From assembly GCF_904846055.1 (NCBI RefSeq), contig NZ_CAJGYV010000001.1, positions 930,001 to 994,000 on the forward strand: a stretch of 64,000 nt of DNA. Reading direction: 5' to 3'. This stretch comes from Psychrobacter ciconiae (GTDB lineage: Bacteria > Pseudomonadota > Gammaproteobacteria > Pseudomonadales > Moraxellaceae). Below the pieces are notes generated by a model. The model worked only from the letters and a program-made list of their open reading frames with translations. It did not search any database and was not told the origin of the DNA. Every line of letters begins with the position of its first letter. Position 1 is the first letter of the stretch. Positions 49,103 through 58,163 of this stretch are shown piece by piece. Both the position numbers and the translations under genes were made by a program.

Positions 49103-50005
49103 TTAGCATTTTGGCAAGCGCAGCCGCATCAGCCCTTCTTGCTGAACGGTCGCCACAAGCTTACCATCTTGCCAAAACTGACCGTGGTTTAAGCCTTTAG
49201 CGTTTGATGTGGTATCGCTCCACATGTCATAAAGCAGCCAATCGTTTAAATCAAAGGCGCGGTGAAAGTGCATCGAGTGGTCAATGCTTGCCGCTTGCAG
49301 CCCACTGGTCATAAAGCTGACCCCATGCGACATCAGCCCTGTTCCAACCAAATAAAAATCGGACGAAAACGCCAATAGCGCTTGCTGAATGGCTTGCGGC
49401 TGCTCGCCAAGCTGTTTGATTCGCAGCCAGTTGGCCTGCCGAGGCTTCATCGGCTCAGGGTGGATGGGGTCACGCGGCTTGACGGGTTTGATTTCGACGT
49501 GACGCTTGCGCATAAATCGTGCTTTTAGCGCATCGGGAACTTTGCCAACGTATTGCTCTTTTAAGTCCTGCTCGGCAAGCAAATCCTCCGGTGGCGGATA
49601 AACAGGCATATCTTCTTGATATTCAAGACCATCTTCCATTGGGGAGAACGATGCCATCATTGAAAAAATCACCTGTAAATCTGGTGCACCGCCACTGACC
49701 GATTGGCACTGAAAGGCGGTGACTTCTCGAGCCGACAGACTTCTGCCATCGCGAAGCCTGCGAACTTCATAAATCACAGGCTTGTCAATATCACCGCCGC
49801 GCAAAAAATAACCATGTAAGGAGTGGCACGGCTTGTCCTCATTGAGCGTTTTTGCTGCTGCCATCAGCGCTTGCGCGAGCACCTGACCGCCAAAAATGCG
49901 CGCGCCGACATAGTCATGACTTTGACCTTCAAACACATCGGGGCGAATCTCGGTGAGCGCTACCGTGGCAAGCAGCTCATCAATCAGTTGACAATCCTCT
50001 GACAT
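49103..50005 (-). CDS. tesB: Acyl-CoA thioesterase II
   Basis: Hydrolyses acyl-CoA to free acid and CoA; TesB type with a double hotdog fold. Start 50005 is preferred because AGGAG lies upstream, giving 300 residues, close to E. coli TesB (286). Typical segments are FEGQSHDYVGARIFGGQVLAQALMAA in the first hotdog, HSLHGYFLRGGD, and SIDHSMHFHRAFDLNDWLLYDM in the second. Cotranscription with the upstream rapA is possible (133-bp gap). Confidence 0.94.
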   Translation of the reverse strand: MSEDCQLIDELLATVALTEIRPDVFEGQSHDYVGARIFGGQVLAQALMAAAKTLNEDKPCHSLHGYFLRGGDIDKPVIYEVRRLRDGRSLSAREVTAFQCQSVSGGAPDLQVIFSMMASFSPMEDGLEYQEDMPVYPPPEDLLAEQDLKEQYVGKVPDALKARFMRKRHVEIKPVKPRDPIHPEPMKPRQANWLRIKQLGEQPQAIQQALLAFSSDFYLVGTGLMSHGVSFMTSGLQAASIDHSMHFHRAFDLNDWLLYDMWSDTTSNAKGLNHGQFWQDGKLVATVQQEGLMRLRLPKC

Positions 50006-50138
50006 CACCGTCAGTCTCCTTTGGTAAATCAAGCCGCCCCAAGTCTTAGCCATCAAACTCGACCATCAAAACTTGAGGCGGCAGTTATTTTTATCGCTTA
50101 AATGTTGCTTATTAGCGTTTGGTTGACAATTTTTAACC

Positions 50139-53027
50139 TTAAGGCTTCACCGCCACCAACACGCGAATGGAATCAGGAACCAAGGACAAATTGGCAAGCG
50201 CTTGTTCGCCTTGGGATTGCAATTGCTCTAAACGCTCAATCTCACTGTCGCGGACGTTGGGATTAATCGATTGCAAATGCTTTAAGCGCTTGATTTCGCG
50301 ACCCCACTGCTGGCTAAAGCGGGCGGCAGCTTGCTCGCCGATATCATCAAGCTGAGCTTTGGCAAGCGCTTCAGCTTCATGATAGCGCTTTTCAATGACA
50401 TCGCTGCGAACTTTTATGACTTGGCGGGCACGATTTTTATCCAAACGCTCAACGTGCGGCATAATCATTTCAGCGCTGATTTTTTGAGACAAATCGCCGC
50501 CTTGCTCACTTAAAAAGATGCGGATATTTTGCATCGGCAGCATGGCAGGCAAGTTTAATAATTTTGGCGCAATCGCTTCAACCCGAAAGTTAACCTCAAG
50601 CATAATCATCCCTTGCGGCATGGCGTTACTTTTCAGCATAGCAACCGTGGTATTGCCAAAGGTGCTGCTTGAGGCAAGCTCATAAATCGCTTGTATGAGG
50701 GGGTGCTCATAGGTGATAAATTCAACCTCCTCGCGCTTTAACGCTTGCTCGCGCTCAAAGGTCAAGGTCATGCCATCTTCGCCGCCAAGGGGCAAGGCTT
50801 CAATAAACTCATTTGCCTCGCTGCTATCGACCGGCGTTATCACCCAAGTGCCGTCGCGCTGAACGCTATAATCGATGTTTGCCGATGCCAAAAAGCGATC
50901 CACAAACGGCGCAAGCAAATTGTTTTTATCAAAATCAATCATTGCCTCTTTGATGCGACCGGCAACGCGAGGTCGGCACGAGTTATATTCAAGCAAACGG
51001 TCGCGACCTTCTTGCAATGCCGCTTCTAATTCCAAGCGCGTGGCTTTGGCATCGCTAATTAACTCATCAAGGGCAGCGCGGTTATCAGCGCTGTCCTCAC
51101 CTTCAAGCAGCGGCTTTAATTCAGCAATAAACTGCTCTTGAACGCTTTGCGCAGTTGGTGATATTTGGTTAAAAATATTGAGCGCGCGGTCATACCAAAG
51201 GTACAAGCGCTCTTGCGCCGTTCCTGAAACAAACGGCACATGCAAGGTGATTTGTTTGGTTTGCCCAATTCGGTCAAGGCGACCGATACGCTGCTCAAGG
51301 GTGTCCGGATTTGCCGGTAAATCCCATAAAATCAGCTGATTGGCAAATTGAAAATTGCGACCTTCTGAACCAATCTCCGAGCAAAGTAAAATCTGAGCGC
51401 CTTCACTGTCCGCAAAAAATGCCGCCGCTTGGTCACGTTCAAGCAAGGTCATCTGCTCGGTGAAAATCGCCGTTTTAATCCCTGCATGAAGCCGCAAAAC
51501 CGCTTCTAAGCTTTCAACCGTCGCGCCACTTCGAGCAATCAGCAGCACTTTTTCATGCTTCAAACTTGATTTTAAAATATCAATCAGCCAAGGCACGCGC
51601 GGGTCATCTTCAAGCCAGCTGCCGTCAGGTTTATTTTCCTCACCCCAAAGCTGCTCGCGAAGCTTGCCGCAAGTTTGATAACTGCCGACCCAAGATTCAG
51701 GCAAGGGCAGCGGGTGCGGCTGACTTTGTCTGCCATAAAATCCGGTGACGCTCTCACGCGTATTTCGGAACAACACGCGACCTGTACCATGACGGTCAAG
51801 CAATTCGTTTAGCGCATAAGCTCGCAATTTTTCATCGTCATTGATATTAACAAGCTCATCGCTATCAACGCCTAACAAGTTGGTTAGTGCTTTAATTTGA
51901 CCATCGCTTAATGGTTGGTCATCGATCAACACGCGAGCGACCGCCGCCGTATCGCTAAAGGCTTCTTGGCTTGCGATAAATTCGTCCAAATCATCAAAGC
52001 GGTTGGGGTCAAGAAGTCGCAGCCTTGCAAAATGGCTTTCAACGCCAAGCTGCTCAGGCGTTGCCGTTAATAGCATGACCCCTGCCGTTTCTTCGGCAAA
52101 ATCAGCAACCAAGTCGTACTTTTCATTGCCGCCTTGCGCCGCATCCCAATGCAAATGATGCGCTTCATCAACAACCAACAAGTCAAAGCCAGCTTCCATG
52201 GCTTGGTCATAAAGGTCAGGATGGTCGAGCAGCAAATCCATGCCCGCAATGATACATTGCTCGGTTAAAAAGACGTTTTGTTCAGGATTGTGCTCTTTAA
52301 TGGCAGCGGTGCGAACCAAATCAAACAGGGCAAAATTTAAGTTAAACCTACGGCGAAGTTCAATCATCCATTGATATTGCAAGCTATCCGGAACCAAAAT
52401 TAACACGCGCTCGGCTTTTCCGGACAATAACTGCTGATGGATAATGAGCCCTGCTTCAATGGTTTTACCAAGACCCACCTCATCGGCAAGCAGCACTCGC
52501 GGAGCAATGCGTTTGCCAACCTCATGGGCGATATAAAGCTGATGCTCAATAATATCAACGCGAGCGCCCATCAAGCCCTTTAAAGGGTGGCTGGATAATG
52601 CCGCTTGCATCCGCAGCATATCTTGGCGCAAATCGTACCAATCGCCGCGGTCAATGCGACCGGCAAGCAAGCGCTCTAATGGCTTGGCAAGGGTAATATT
52701 TGCCGCAAGCCTCGTTTCCATGATGGCTTTGTCATGACCGTCAACGCTATATTTGACCACGCCCATGACCTCATCGACGCCATTGACCACAAAGGTGTTG
52801 CCATCTTGGTCGCAAATGCTGTCGCCTGCTTTAAATACCACCCGCGATAGCGGCGCTGAATTTTTCGCGTAAACGCGAGTCTCCTCACTTTGCGGGAATA
52901 AAATATGAACGCAGCGGTCATCCACATCAATCACCACTCCAAGCCCAAGCTCAGTTTCAGTGTCCGATAAATGGCGTTGACCCACAGCGAAAGTTTTATT
53001 ATGCAGTGCAGAAGCAGAAGTTGTCAT
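50139..53027 (-). CDS. rapA: RNA polymerase-associated helicase-like ATPase RapA
   Basis: Swi2/Snf2-type ATPase that recycles RNA polymerase. The ATG at 53027 gives 962 residues, close to E. coli RapA (968); an upstream TTG would add 14 residues. The opening FAVGQRHLSDTETELGLGVV matches RapA. Walker A is in LLADEVGLGKTIEAGL, Walker B is VVDEAHHLHW, and the helicase C half contains EGRNFQFANQLILWDLPANPDTLEQRIGRLDRIGQ. A C-terminal RapA-specific region follows. It may have a structured leader (53072-53126). Confidence 0.95.
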   Translation of the reverse strand: MTTSASALHNKTFAVGQRHLSDTETELGLGVVIDVDDRCVHILFPQSEETRVYAKNSAPLSRVVFKAGDSICDQDGNTFVVNGVDEVMGVVKYSVDGHDKAIMETRLAANITLAKPLERLLAGRIDRGDWYDLRQDMLRMQAALSSHPLKGLMGARVDIIEHQLYIAHEVGKRIAPRVLLADEVGLGKTIEAGLIIHQQLLSGKAERVLILVPDSLQYQWMIELRRRFNLNFALFDLVRTAAIKEHNPEQNVFLTEQCIIAGMDLLLDHPDLYDQAMEAGFDLLVVDEAHHLHWDAAQGGNEKYDLVADFAEETAGVMLLTATPEQLGVESHFARLRLLDPNRFDDLDEFIASQEAFSDTAAVARVLIDDQPLSDGQIKALTNLLGVDSDELVNINDDEKLRAYALNELLDRHGTGRVLFRNTRESVTGFYGRQSQPHPLPLPESWVGSYQTCGKLREQLWGEENKPDGSWLEDDPRVPWLIDILKSSLKHEKVLLIARSGATVESLEAVLRLHAGIKTAIFTEQMTLLERDQAAAFFADSEGAQILLCSEIGSEGRNFQFANQLILWDLPANPDTLEQRIGRLDRIGQTKQITLHVPFVSGTAQERLYLWYDRALNIFNQISPTAQSVQEQFIAELKPLLEGEDSADNRAALDELISDAKATRLELEAALQEGRDRLLEYNSCRPRVAGRIKEAMIDFDKNNLLAPFVDRFLASANIDYSVQRDGTWVITPVDSSEANEFIEALPLGGEDGMTLTFEREQALKREEVEFITYEHPLIQAIYELASSSTFGNTTVAMLKSNAMPQGMIMLEVNFRVEAIAPKLLNLPAMLPMQNIRIFLSEQGGDLSQKISAEMIMPHVERLDKNRARQVIKVRSDVIEKRYHEAEALAKAQLDDIGEQAAARFSQQWGREIKRLKHLQSINPNVRDSEIERLEQLQSQGEQALANLSLVPDSIRVLVAVKP

Positions 53028-53071
53028 AAGGCGATGTCTTTGGCTCTCAATGAAAAAAATAGCGGTCAAGC

Positions 53072-53126
53072 TTAAGTCAAGGCAATCCTACCCTACCAAC
53101 AATAAGGGCTTGCCAAGTTGACTTAA
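53072..53126 (-). promoter_or_regulatory. Hairpin upstream of rapA
   Basis: TTAAGTCAA (53072-53080) pairs with TTGACTTAA (53118-53126), and GGCAA (53081-53085) pairs with TTGCC (53110-53114) across a 3-nt bulge. On the minus strand it lies about 45 nt before the rapA start, so it would form in the mRNA leader. The long loop makes it less stable than a terminator. Confidence 0.45.
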
Positions 53127-53276
53127 AAAAACCTCAATATTATATCGTGTTAGCCGCTAGATGCGTGCAATATTGTCAATTTTCAAGCAAGTTTAGACGC
53201 TGAAACTTTGATTTTCTTATAAAAATTATTGAAAACAAGGTTCATAAATCAAAAAATCAAAATTTGACGATAATAT

Positions 53277-53299
53277 TAGCCTCAGCTGCCTTGAGGCTA
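53277..53299 (+). promoter_or_regulatory. Short perfect hairpin in the dehydrogenase leader
   Basis: TAGCCTCA and TGAGGCTA form an 8-bp stem with a 7-nt loop, 46 bp before the ATG and just after a GATAATATT box. It has no T run, so it is more likely a 5' mRNA stem or a protein site than a terminator. Confidence 0.4.
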
Positions 53300-53345
53300 G
53301 CGCGCAATCAATGCTAGGCTTAAGCTTTTACATCAAGGAGCGATT

Positions 53346-54293
53346 ATGCGCGCGGTATTTTTAGATAAAGGCACGTTTTCAGAAGGCATTGACCTGCCTG
53401 CCCCAAAAGGCGTGAGCGATTACGTCACCTTTAACGAGACCCCTCAAGACGACGCCATCATCATTGAGCGCTGCCAAAATGCGGACATTATTATCGCCAA
53501 CAAAGTCAAAATCGGCGCGGACGTTATCCGCCAACTGCCGCCATTAAAGCTGATTCAGCTGACTGCCACTGGTCTTGATAATGTAGATGGTGACGCTTGT
53601 AAAGCTCACAATGTTGAGCTTTATAACGTTGCCGGTTACGCGGTCAAAAGCGTTCCTGAGCATACCTTTATGCTGATGCTTGCGGCGATGCGCGCGACCA
53701 ATTATTACCATGAAAAAGTCGTTGATGGCAGCTGGCAAGACAACGGTAATTTTTGTCTGCTTGATATTCCGCTCATTGATTTGGAAGATAAAACCCTTGG
53801 CATTATTGGTGTTGGCACGATTGGCAAGCGCGTGACCGACATTGCCCGCGCCTTTGGTATGGAAGTGCTTTGGGCGGAGCACCAAAACCGCGCGCCGCGA
53901 AATGCCGAGTATACCGCCTTTGATGAGGTGCTTGCTCGCGCCGATGTGATTAGCCTGCATTGCCCCTTAACCGATGCCACGCGCCACTTAATTAATGAAA
54001 AAACGCTTGCCAAAATGACCAACAAGCCGTTACTGGTTAACGTGGCTCGCGGCGGCATCGTTGACAGCCAAGCCATCACCGACGCGATTAACAATGAGCA
54101 AATTATCGGCTATGCCACCGACGTTTTTGAACAAGAACCCATCACTGATGACGACCCGTTATTAACCTTAAAAGACCACCCGCGCGTCATCTTTAGCCCG
54201 CACAACGCTTGGGGCAGCAAAGGCGCTCAGCTTAAGCTTTGGGACATTTTAAGTCATCAAGTGAGCGACTTTATTAAAAATAACAACGAATAA
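53346..54293 (+). CDS. D-2-hydroxyacid dehydrogenase (NAD-dependent type)
   Basis: Reduces 2-keto acids or oxidises D-2-hydroxyacids. Glycine motif GVGTIG at 155-160 marks the nucleotide-binding fold. The catalytic Arg lies in NVARGGIVDSQAI, the Glu around 265 and the His in SPHNAWGS near 288. The 315-residue length and the DKGTF...SDYVTFNETP opening suggest a glycerate/hydroxypyruvate-reductase-like group, but the substrate cannot be fixed. AAGGAG precedes the ATG. Confidence 0.9.
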   Translation: MRAVFLDKGTFSEGIDLPAPKGVSDYVTFNETPQDDAIIIERCQNADIIIANKVKIGADVIRQLPPLKLIQLTATGLDNVDGDACKAHNVELYNVAGYAVKSVPEHTFMLMLAAMRATNYYHEKVVDGSWQDNGNFCLLDIPLIDLEDKTLGIIGVGTIGKRVTDIARAFGMEVLWAEHQNRAPRNAEYTAFDEVLARADVISLHCPLTDATRHLINEKTLAKMTNKPLLVNVARGGIVDSQAITDAINNEQIIGYATDVFEQEPITDDDPLLTLKDHPRVIFSPHNAWGSKGAQLKLWDILSHQVSDFIKNNNE

Positions 54294-54337
54294 AAAATTA
54301 GCAAAATTAAAACGGTGCTTTATTAAAATGGCTTAGG

Positions 54338-55060
54338 TTAAAACGGCACGGCGCTTTCCCAATCCATCCAAGCGCCAAGCACGGGATGCTTTAATCGCAA
54401 GGATTGCGCGTGTAAATTCAGTCGTGGGGCAATGTTAAGCGCCGTACCTTCAGCATAAATCGGGTCGCCAATCATCACATGACCGGCATGAAGCATATGG
54501 ACGCGAAGCTGATGGCTGCGACCGGTGACGGGTTTGAGCTGAACTCGGGTGACTTCAATGCCATCAACCGATTCATGAGCCAATACTTTAAATAAAGTCA
54601 GCGCGTTTTTTTTCCAAGTTAAATCTACGATATGGCGCGGTTTGGTTTCAGGCTCATAACGAACCGGAACGTCAATGCGACCAGTTTCGCCAATCTTAAG
54701 CCAACGCCCCATCACCCGAGCTTGATAGGTTTTTTGCGGTAAGCGCTCAATAAATTGCTTGCTAATTTGACTTTGCGCGGCAGCGTTTTTGGCAAAAATC
54801 ATGAGTCCCGAGGTGTCCATATCCAAACGGTGAATCAGTTTCACCTTGGGATTGGCGCGGTAAAGTCTTGATAACAAGCTGACCTTTAGCGACTTGCCAT
54901 CAACGCTTAACAATCCTGCCGGCTTATCGACCACCCAAATGTCATTATCTTCATAAACGGTGATACTTTGGGCAAAGGCTTTGAAAAAATCTTGCGAAAA
55001 CTGGCTTTCTTGCAGGTTTAACTGCGCCACCACCTCATCAGAAATCGGCATCATCATCAC
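54338..55060 (-). CDS. RluA-family pseudouridine synthase
   Basis: Converts uridine to pseudouridine in RNA. The catalytic motif HRLDMDTSG is at 77-85, with Asp80 the likely nucleophile. KPAGLLSVDG at 46-55 and GRSHQLRVHMLHAGHVMIGDPIYA near 185-210 are family signatures. No S4 domain is present, so it resembles RluA rather than RluC or RluD; 23S U746 and tRNA position 32 are the known targets of RluA. The precise target here is inference. Confidence 0.9.
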   Translation of the reverse strand: MMMMPISDEVVAQLNLQESQFSQDFFKAFAQSITVYEDNDIWVVDKPAGLLSVDGKSLKVSLLSRLYRANPKVKLIHRLDMDTSGLMIFAKNAAAQSQISKQFIERLPQKTYQARVMGRWLKIGETGRIDVPVRYEPETKPRHIVDLTWKKNALTLFKVLAHESVDGIEVTRVQLKPVTGRSHQLRVHMLHAGHVMIGDPIYAEGTALNIAPRLNLHAQSLRLKHPVLGAWMDWESAVPF

Positions 55061-55359
55061 TTATCGTTCAAATTTGCGCCCATTATAAAGTCTATGGCGA
55101 TTTAATCGTAATCTTTTTGCGACAAGCGACTGTTAGCCTCTTTAAGAAAATCAGCGTTAGCGCCCAATTGTTGTAATTTATTCTATCAATATAAGTTTTT
55201 AGGTAATTAAACTTGTCACAAGCCGCCATCAGCTTTTAATCATGATACTATAATTGCCTACTAAATTTTTTTGACCGTCCAAATCGAGTATTACTTTTAT
55301 TTTGACAAAAGTAGTGATTCATTTTATAAGTTATAAATTTACTAAAAAGAGAGATGATT
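55061..55359. other. Intergenic region upstream of trxA
   Basis: About 300 bp, AT-rich, divergent between the pseudouridine synthase and trxA. A TATAAT at 55249-55254 is the clearest promoter element. No gene or repeat stands out. Confidence 0.45.
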
Positions 55360-55686
55360 ATGTCAGCTTCTATTGTTAATACCACCGATGCCAACTTTGA
55401 CCAAGACGTGTTGCAATCAGAAACCCCCGTTTTGGTCGATTTTTGGGCAACGTGGTGTGGTCCTTGCCGCGCGATTGCGCCTGTACTTGAAGAGCTTGCC
55501 GACGAGTACCAAGGTCGCGTAAAAATCGTCAAAGTCGACGTTGACCAAAACCCACAAGCCGCTAGCCGCTTTGGTATCCGTAATATCCCAACGCTATTTG
55601 TCTTTAAAAATGGCGAAAAGGTCGATTCAGTGATGGGACTGCAGCCAAAAGGTGAGCTTGCTCGCGTTCTTGATAAGCACCTTTAA
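55360..55686 (+). CDS. trxA: Thioredoxin
   Basis: General disulfide reductase. The active site WCGPC gives Cys33 and Cys36 counted from the ATG at 55360, chosen over the ATG two codons upstream because AGAGAG is better spaced. The 108-residue length and FGIRNIPTLFVFKNGEKVDSVMG (with the cis-Pro) match TrxA. It lies upstream of rho, as in many gammaproteobacteria. MsrA (3.2 kb) is one probable client. Confidence 0.97.
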   Translation: MSASIVNTTDANFDQDVLQSETPVLVDFWATWCGPCRAIAPVLEELADEYQGRVKIVKVDVDQNPQAASRFGIRNIPTLFVFKNGEKVDSVMGLQPKGELARVLDKHL

Positions 55687-56161
55687 TCTTTAAGCGTTAG
55701 TTTTAAAGCTAATATTATTTTAAGGTTGGTTTTGTTGATTGCCATTGTCCATTGATAATGGCAATTGCTTATTTTTTAGGCAATCGCCCAAATTCACCAA
55801 TTTTTTAGCAAAACTCATTGACAAGTCTTAGGTGAAAACCGTATAGTCTGTCGACATAAGAAACATTTCGTATGCTTGCGCGTTATCGCTGCTCTCCTTT
55901 TTTGTGTTTATCAAGACCAAGCACAACTACTCGCTTTTAACCAATGATTGATTGTTGAGACCAAGCGGCTCATGTAGTGCCTCTTTTTAGCGCTTTTTTA
56001 GTGATAATTGTGTTGAGCGCATCTTGATATCGCTATTGATAATCTACCGCTGCCCATTCCATGATGACCCATCGACGACTTTTGCTCAGACATTGATTGT
56101 ATTGTCTTAGGCACTAAAGTTTATGGCAGCTTTTAACCAATCAATTGCTAATGACTTATTT
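55687..56161. other. Long intergenic leader upstream of rho
   Basis: 475 bp between trxA and rho. It opens with the trxA terminator (55738-55777) and contains a variant of the intergenic word (CCAAGCGGCTCATG at 55961-55974). Rho genes often have a long regulated leader, but no attenuator or leader peptide was identified here. Confidence 0.5.
55738..55777 (+). terminator. Terminator after trxA
   Basis: ATTGCCATT and AATGGCAAT form a 9-bp stem with a 10-nt loop, followed by TGCTTATTTTTT. Confidence 0.75.
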
Positions 56162-57430
56162 ATGAATCTTACAGAACTTAAGAAAAAAACCATCTCCGAG
56201 CTTTTAGGAATCGCCAAAGACATGGGTCTTGACAATATGGCGCGAAGCCGAAAGCAAGACATCATTTTTGCTATTTTAAAAACCCATGCCCGAAACGGCG
56301 AGGCGATTTATGGCGACGGCGTTCTTGAAGTGCTTCCCGACGGTTTTGGCTTTTTGCGCTCCTCAGAAGGCTCGTACTTAGCAGGTCCTGACGATATTTA
56401 TGTCAGTCCAAGCCAAATCCGCAGATTTAGCCTAAAAACAGGCGACAGTATTGCCGGAACCATCCGACCGCCCAAAGACTCTGAGCGCTATTTTGCGTTA
56501 TTAAAAGTTGGCGAAATCAACTTTGACACGCCCGACCGCTCACGCCACAAATTAATTTTTGAAAACTTAACGCCGCTATTTCCAACCGAGCAATTAAAGC
56601 TTGAAATCGGTAACGGTACGACCGAAGATTTAACCGGTCGCATCATTGATTTGATTGCGCCCATTGGTAAAGGTCAGCGCTCAATTATCGTCGCGCCGCC
56701 AAAAGCCGGTAAAACGATGCTTTTGCAATCCATCGCCCAGTCCATCACCAAAAACAACCCTGAATGCTACCTTATCGTTCTGCTTATTGACGAGCGTCCC
56801 GAAGAAGTTACCGAAATGGAGCGCACCGTTCGCGGTGAAGTGGTTGCCTCAACCTTTGATGAGCCGCCCCAGCGCCACGTTCAAGTTGCCGAGATGGTCA
56901 TCGAAAAAGCCAAACGCTTGGTTGAACATAAGCAAGACGTGGTGATTTTGCTTGACTCCATCACAAGGCTTGCAAGAGCCTATAACACCGTCAGCCCCTC
57001 ATCAGGCAAAGTGCTGACTGGTGGTCTTGATGCCAATGCCCTAGAGCGTCCAAAACGCTTTTTTGGGGCGGCACGAAACGTCGAGGAAGGCGGCAGCTTG
57101 ACCATCATTTCAAGCGCGCTGATTGACACCGGTAGTAAGATGGACAGCGTGATTTTTGAAGAATTTAAAGGCACAGGAAACCAAGAAATTACCCTTGAGC
57201 GCGATTTAGCGGAAAAACGGGTATTCCCTGCCATTAATATCAAAAAATCAGGAACGCGCCGCGAAGAGCGCTTGCTTGATGAAGATAAACTGCGTAAAGT
57301 TTGGATTTTGCGAAAACTTTTGCAGCCTATGGAAGGGGTTCAAGCAACTGAGTTTTTACTTGAGCGCTTAAAAGAAGCCAAGACCAACGACGAGTTTTTT
57401 GAGCAAATGACGCGCAAATCACAGAATTGA
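56162..57430 (+). CDS. rho: Transcription termination factor Rho
   Basis: Hexameric RNA-dependent ATPase that ends transcription. Start 56162 gives 422 residues beginning [15 protein letters not shown], which matches the family; the ATG 13 codons upstream adds an atypical extension. The Rho N-terminal and cold-shock RNA-binding domains cover about 1-120 (GFGFLRS at 61-67). Walker A is APPKAGKT at 178-185, and the later [15 protein letters not shown] and the Q-loop/R-loop region [24 protein letters not shown] are intact. Confidence 0.97.
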   Translation: MNLTELKKKTISELLGIAKDMGLDNMARSRKQDIIFAILKTHARNGEAIYGDGVLEVLPDGFGFLRSSEGSYLAGPDDIYVSPSQIRRFSLKTGDSIAGTIRPPKDSERYFALLKVGEINFDTPDRSRHKLIFENLTPLFPTEQLKLEIGNGTTEDLTGRIIDLIAPIGKGQRSIIVAPPKAGKTMLLQSIAQSITKNNPECYLIVLLIDERPEEVTEMERTVRGEVVASTFDEPPQRHVQVAEMVIEKAKRLVEHKQDVVILLDSITRLARAYNTVSPSSGKVLTGGLDANALERPKRFFGAARNVEEGGSLTIISSALIDTGSKMDSVIFEEFKGTGNQEITLERDLAEKRVFPAINIKKSGTRREERLLDEDKLRKVWILRKLLQPMEGVQATEFLLERLKEAKTNDEFFEQMTRKSQN

Positions 57431-57844
57431 TTTAAAGCCTTTTCTTTAATAGTCTTTTAGTTAATCAAAGTCGTTGAAAAACGGCTTTTTTTATTACTGA
57501 TTTCCGTGTTTTTAGCGCTCCTTATAAAAGTTAATCATAACATCGAACCATGAGTTAAAATCAGTTAGCGAAGTTGGCATATAAATACAAGACTCCTAAG
57601 CAATTTGCCTACTAACGATACAATCGGGTAATATCTATTACAAGGACGTGCTAAATTCTTGCGATATTACTACGCGCTAAACCTCGCCTTAGTTACCAAT
57701 TTAAGCTATGATTAAACCAAATTTAAAGTATTTTTACCTTTGACTTTTTAAGATTAGATTTTAGGAACGATTTTTTTATTTTGATGATTGTGATTGATGA
57801 CAGTTGTTCAAAATACTAACTATCATAATTGAATAGGTGATACT
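57431..57844. other. Intergenic region between rho and the glycine-zipper lipoprotein gene
   Basis: About 410 bp of AT-rich DNA. After the rho terminator I see only a small palindrome GTAATATCTATTAC near 57630 and no gene. Confidence 0.5.
57468..57495 (+). terminator. Terminator after rho
   Basis: AAGTCGTT and AACGGCTT form an 8-bp stem (one G-U pair) with a GAAA tetraloop, followed by a T run. Confidence 0.8.
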
Positions 57845-58093
57845 ATGAAATTTGCAAAAACTCTAGCGTTAACGGCGATTACAAGCTCAGTTTTGGTTAT
57901 GACTGGCTGTAACACGACCAATGGCTACGGCTATAACTCAGGTCTTAGCAATGCTGCTAAAGGCGCGGCGGCCGGTGCGGCAGCTGGTGCATTGATTAAG
58001 AGCACGGGCGATAGCAAAGACATCGCTCGCGGCGCAATCGGTGGCGCAGCAGTTGGCGGCGCGGCAGGCTACATCCTTGATAGCACTCGCTAA
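57845..58093 (+). CDS. Small glycine-zipper lipoprotein
   Basis: An 82-residue protein with a lipoprotein signal and lipobox VMTGC (Cys near 22). After a short NTTNGYGYNSG linker comes a glycine-zipper region (AAKGAAAGAAAGALI and GAIGGAAVGGAAGYIL, about 37-78), the pattern of outer-membrane stress and 17-kDa-antigen-like proteins. AGGTGA precedes the ATG. Probably anchored in the outer membrane. Function unknown. Confidence 0.85.
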   Translation: MKFAKTLALTAITSSVLVMTGCNTTNGYGYNSGLSNAAKGAAAGAAAGALIKSTGDSKDIARGAIGGAAVGGAAGYILDSTR

Positions 58094-58115
58094 TATATTG
58101 CTACTTGTTCCCTTC

Positions 58116-58147
58116 AAAAAAGCCTGATTTATTATCAGGCTTTTTTA
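58116..58147. terminator. Bidirectional terminator between convergent genes
   Basis: AAAAAAGCCTGAT and ATCAGGCTTTTTT pair around a short loop; it serves the glycine-zipper gene and the metallopeptidase gene. Confidence 0.88.
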
Positions 58148-58163
58148 TTATCTACAAAGTCTC

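Larger units (their letters stand above)
53028..53345. other. Divergent intergenic region rapA / 2-hydroxyacid dehydrogenase
   Basis: About 318 bp of AT-rich DNA between two divergent genes, containing the rapA-side hairpin and, on the other side, a GATAATATT -10-like box and a short hairpin before the dehydrogenase gene. No gene is seen. Confidence 0.55.
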
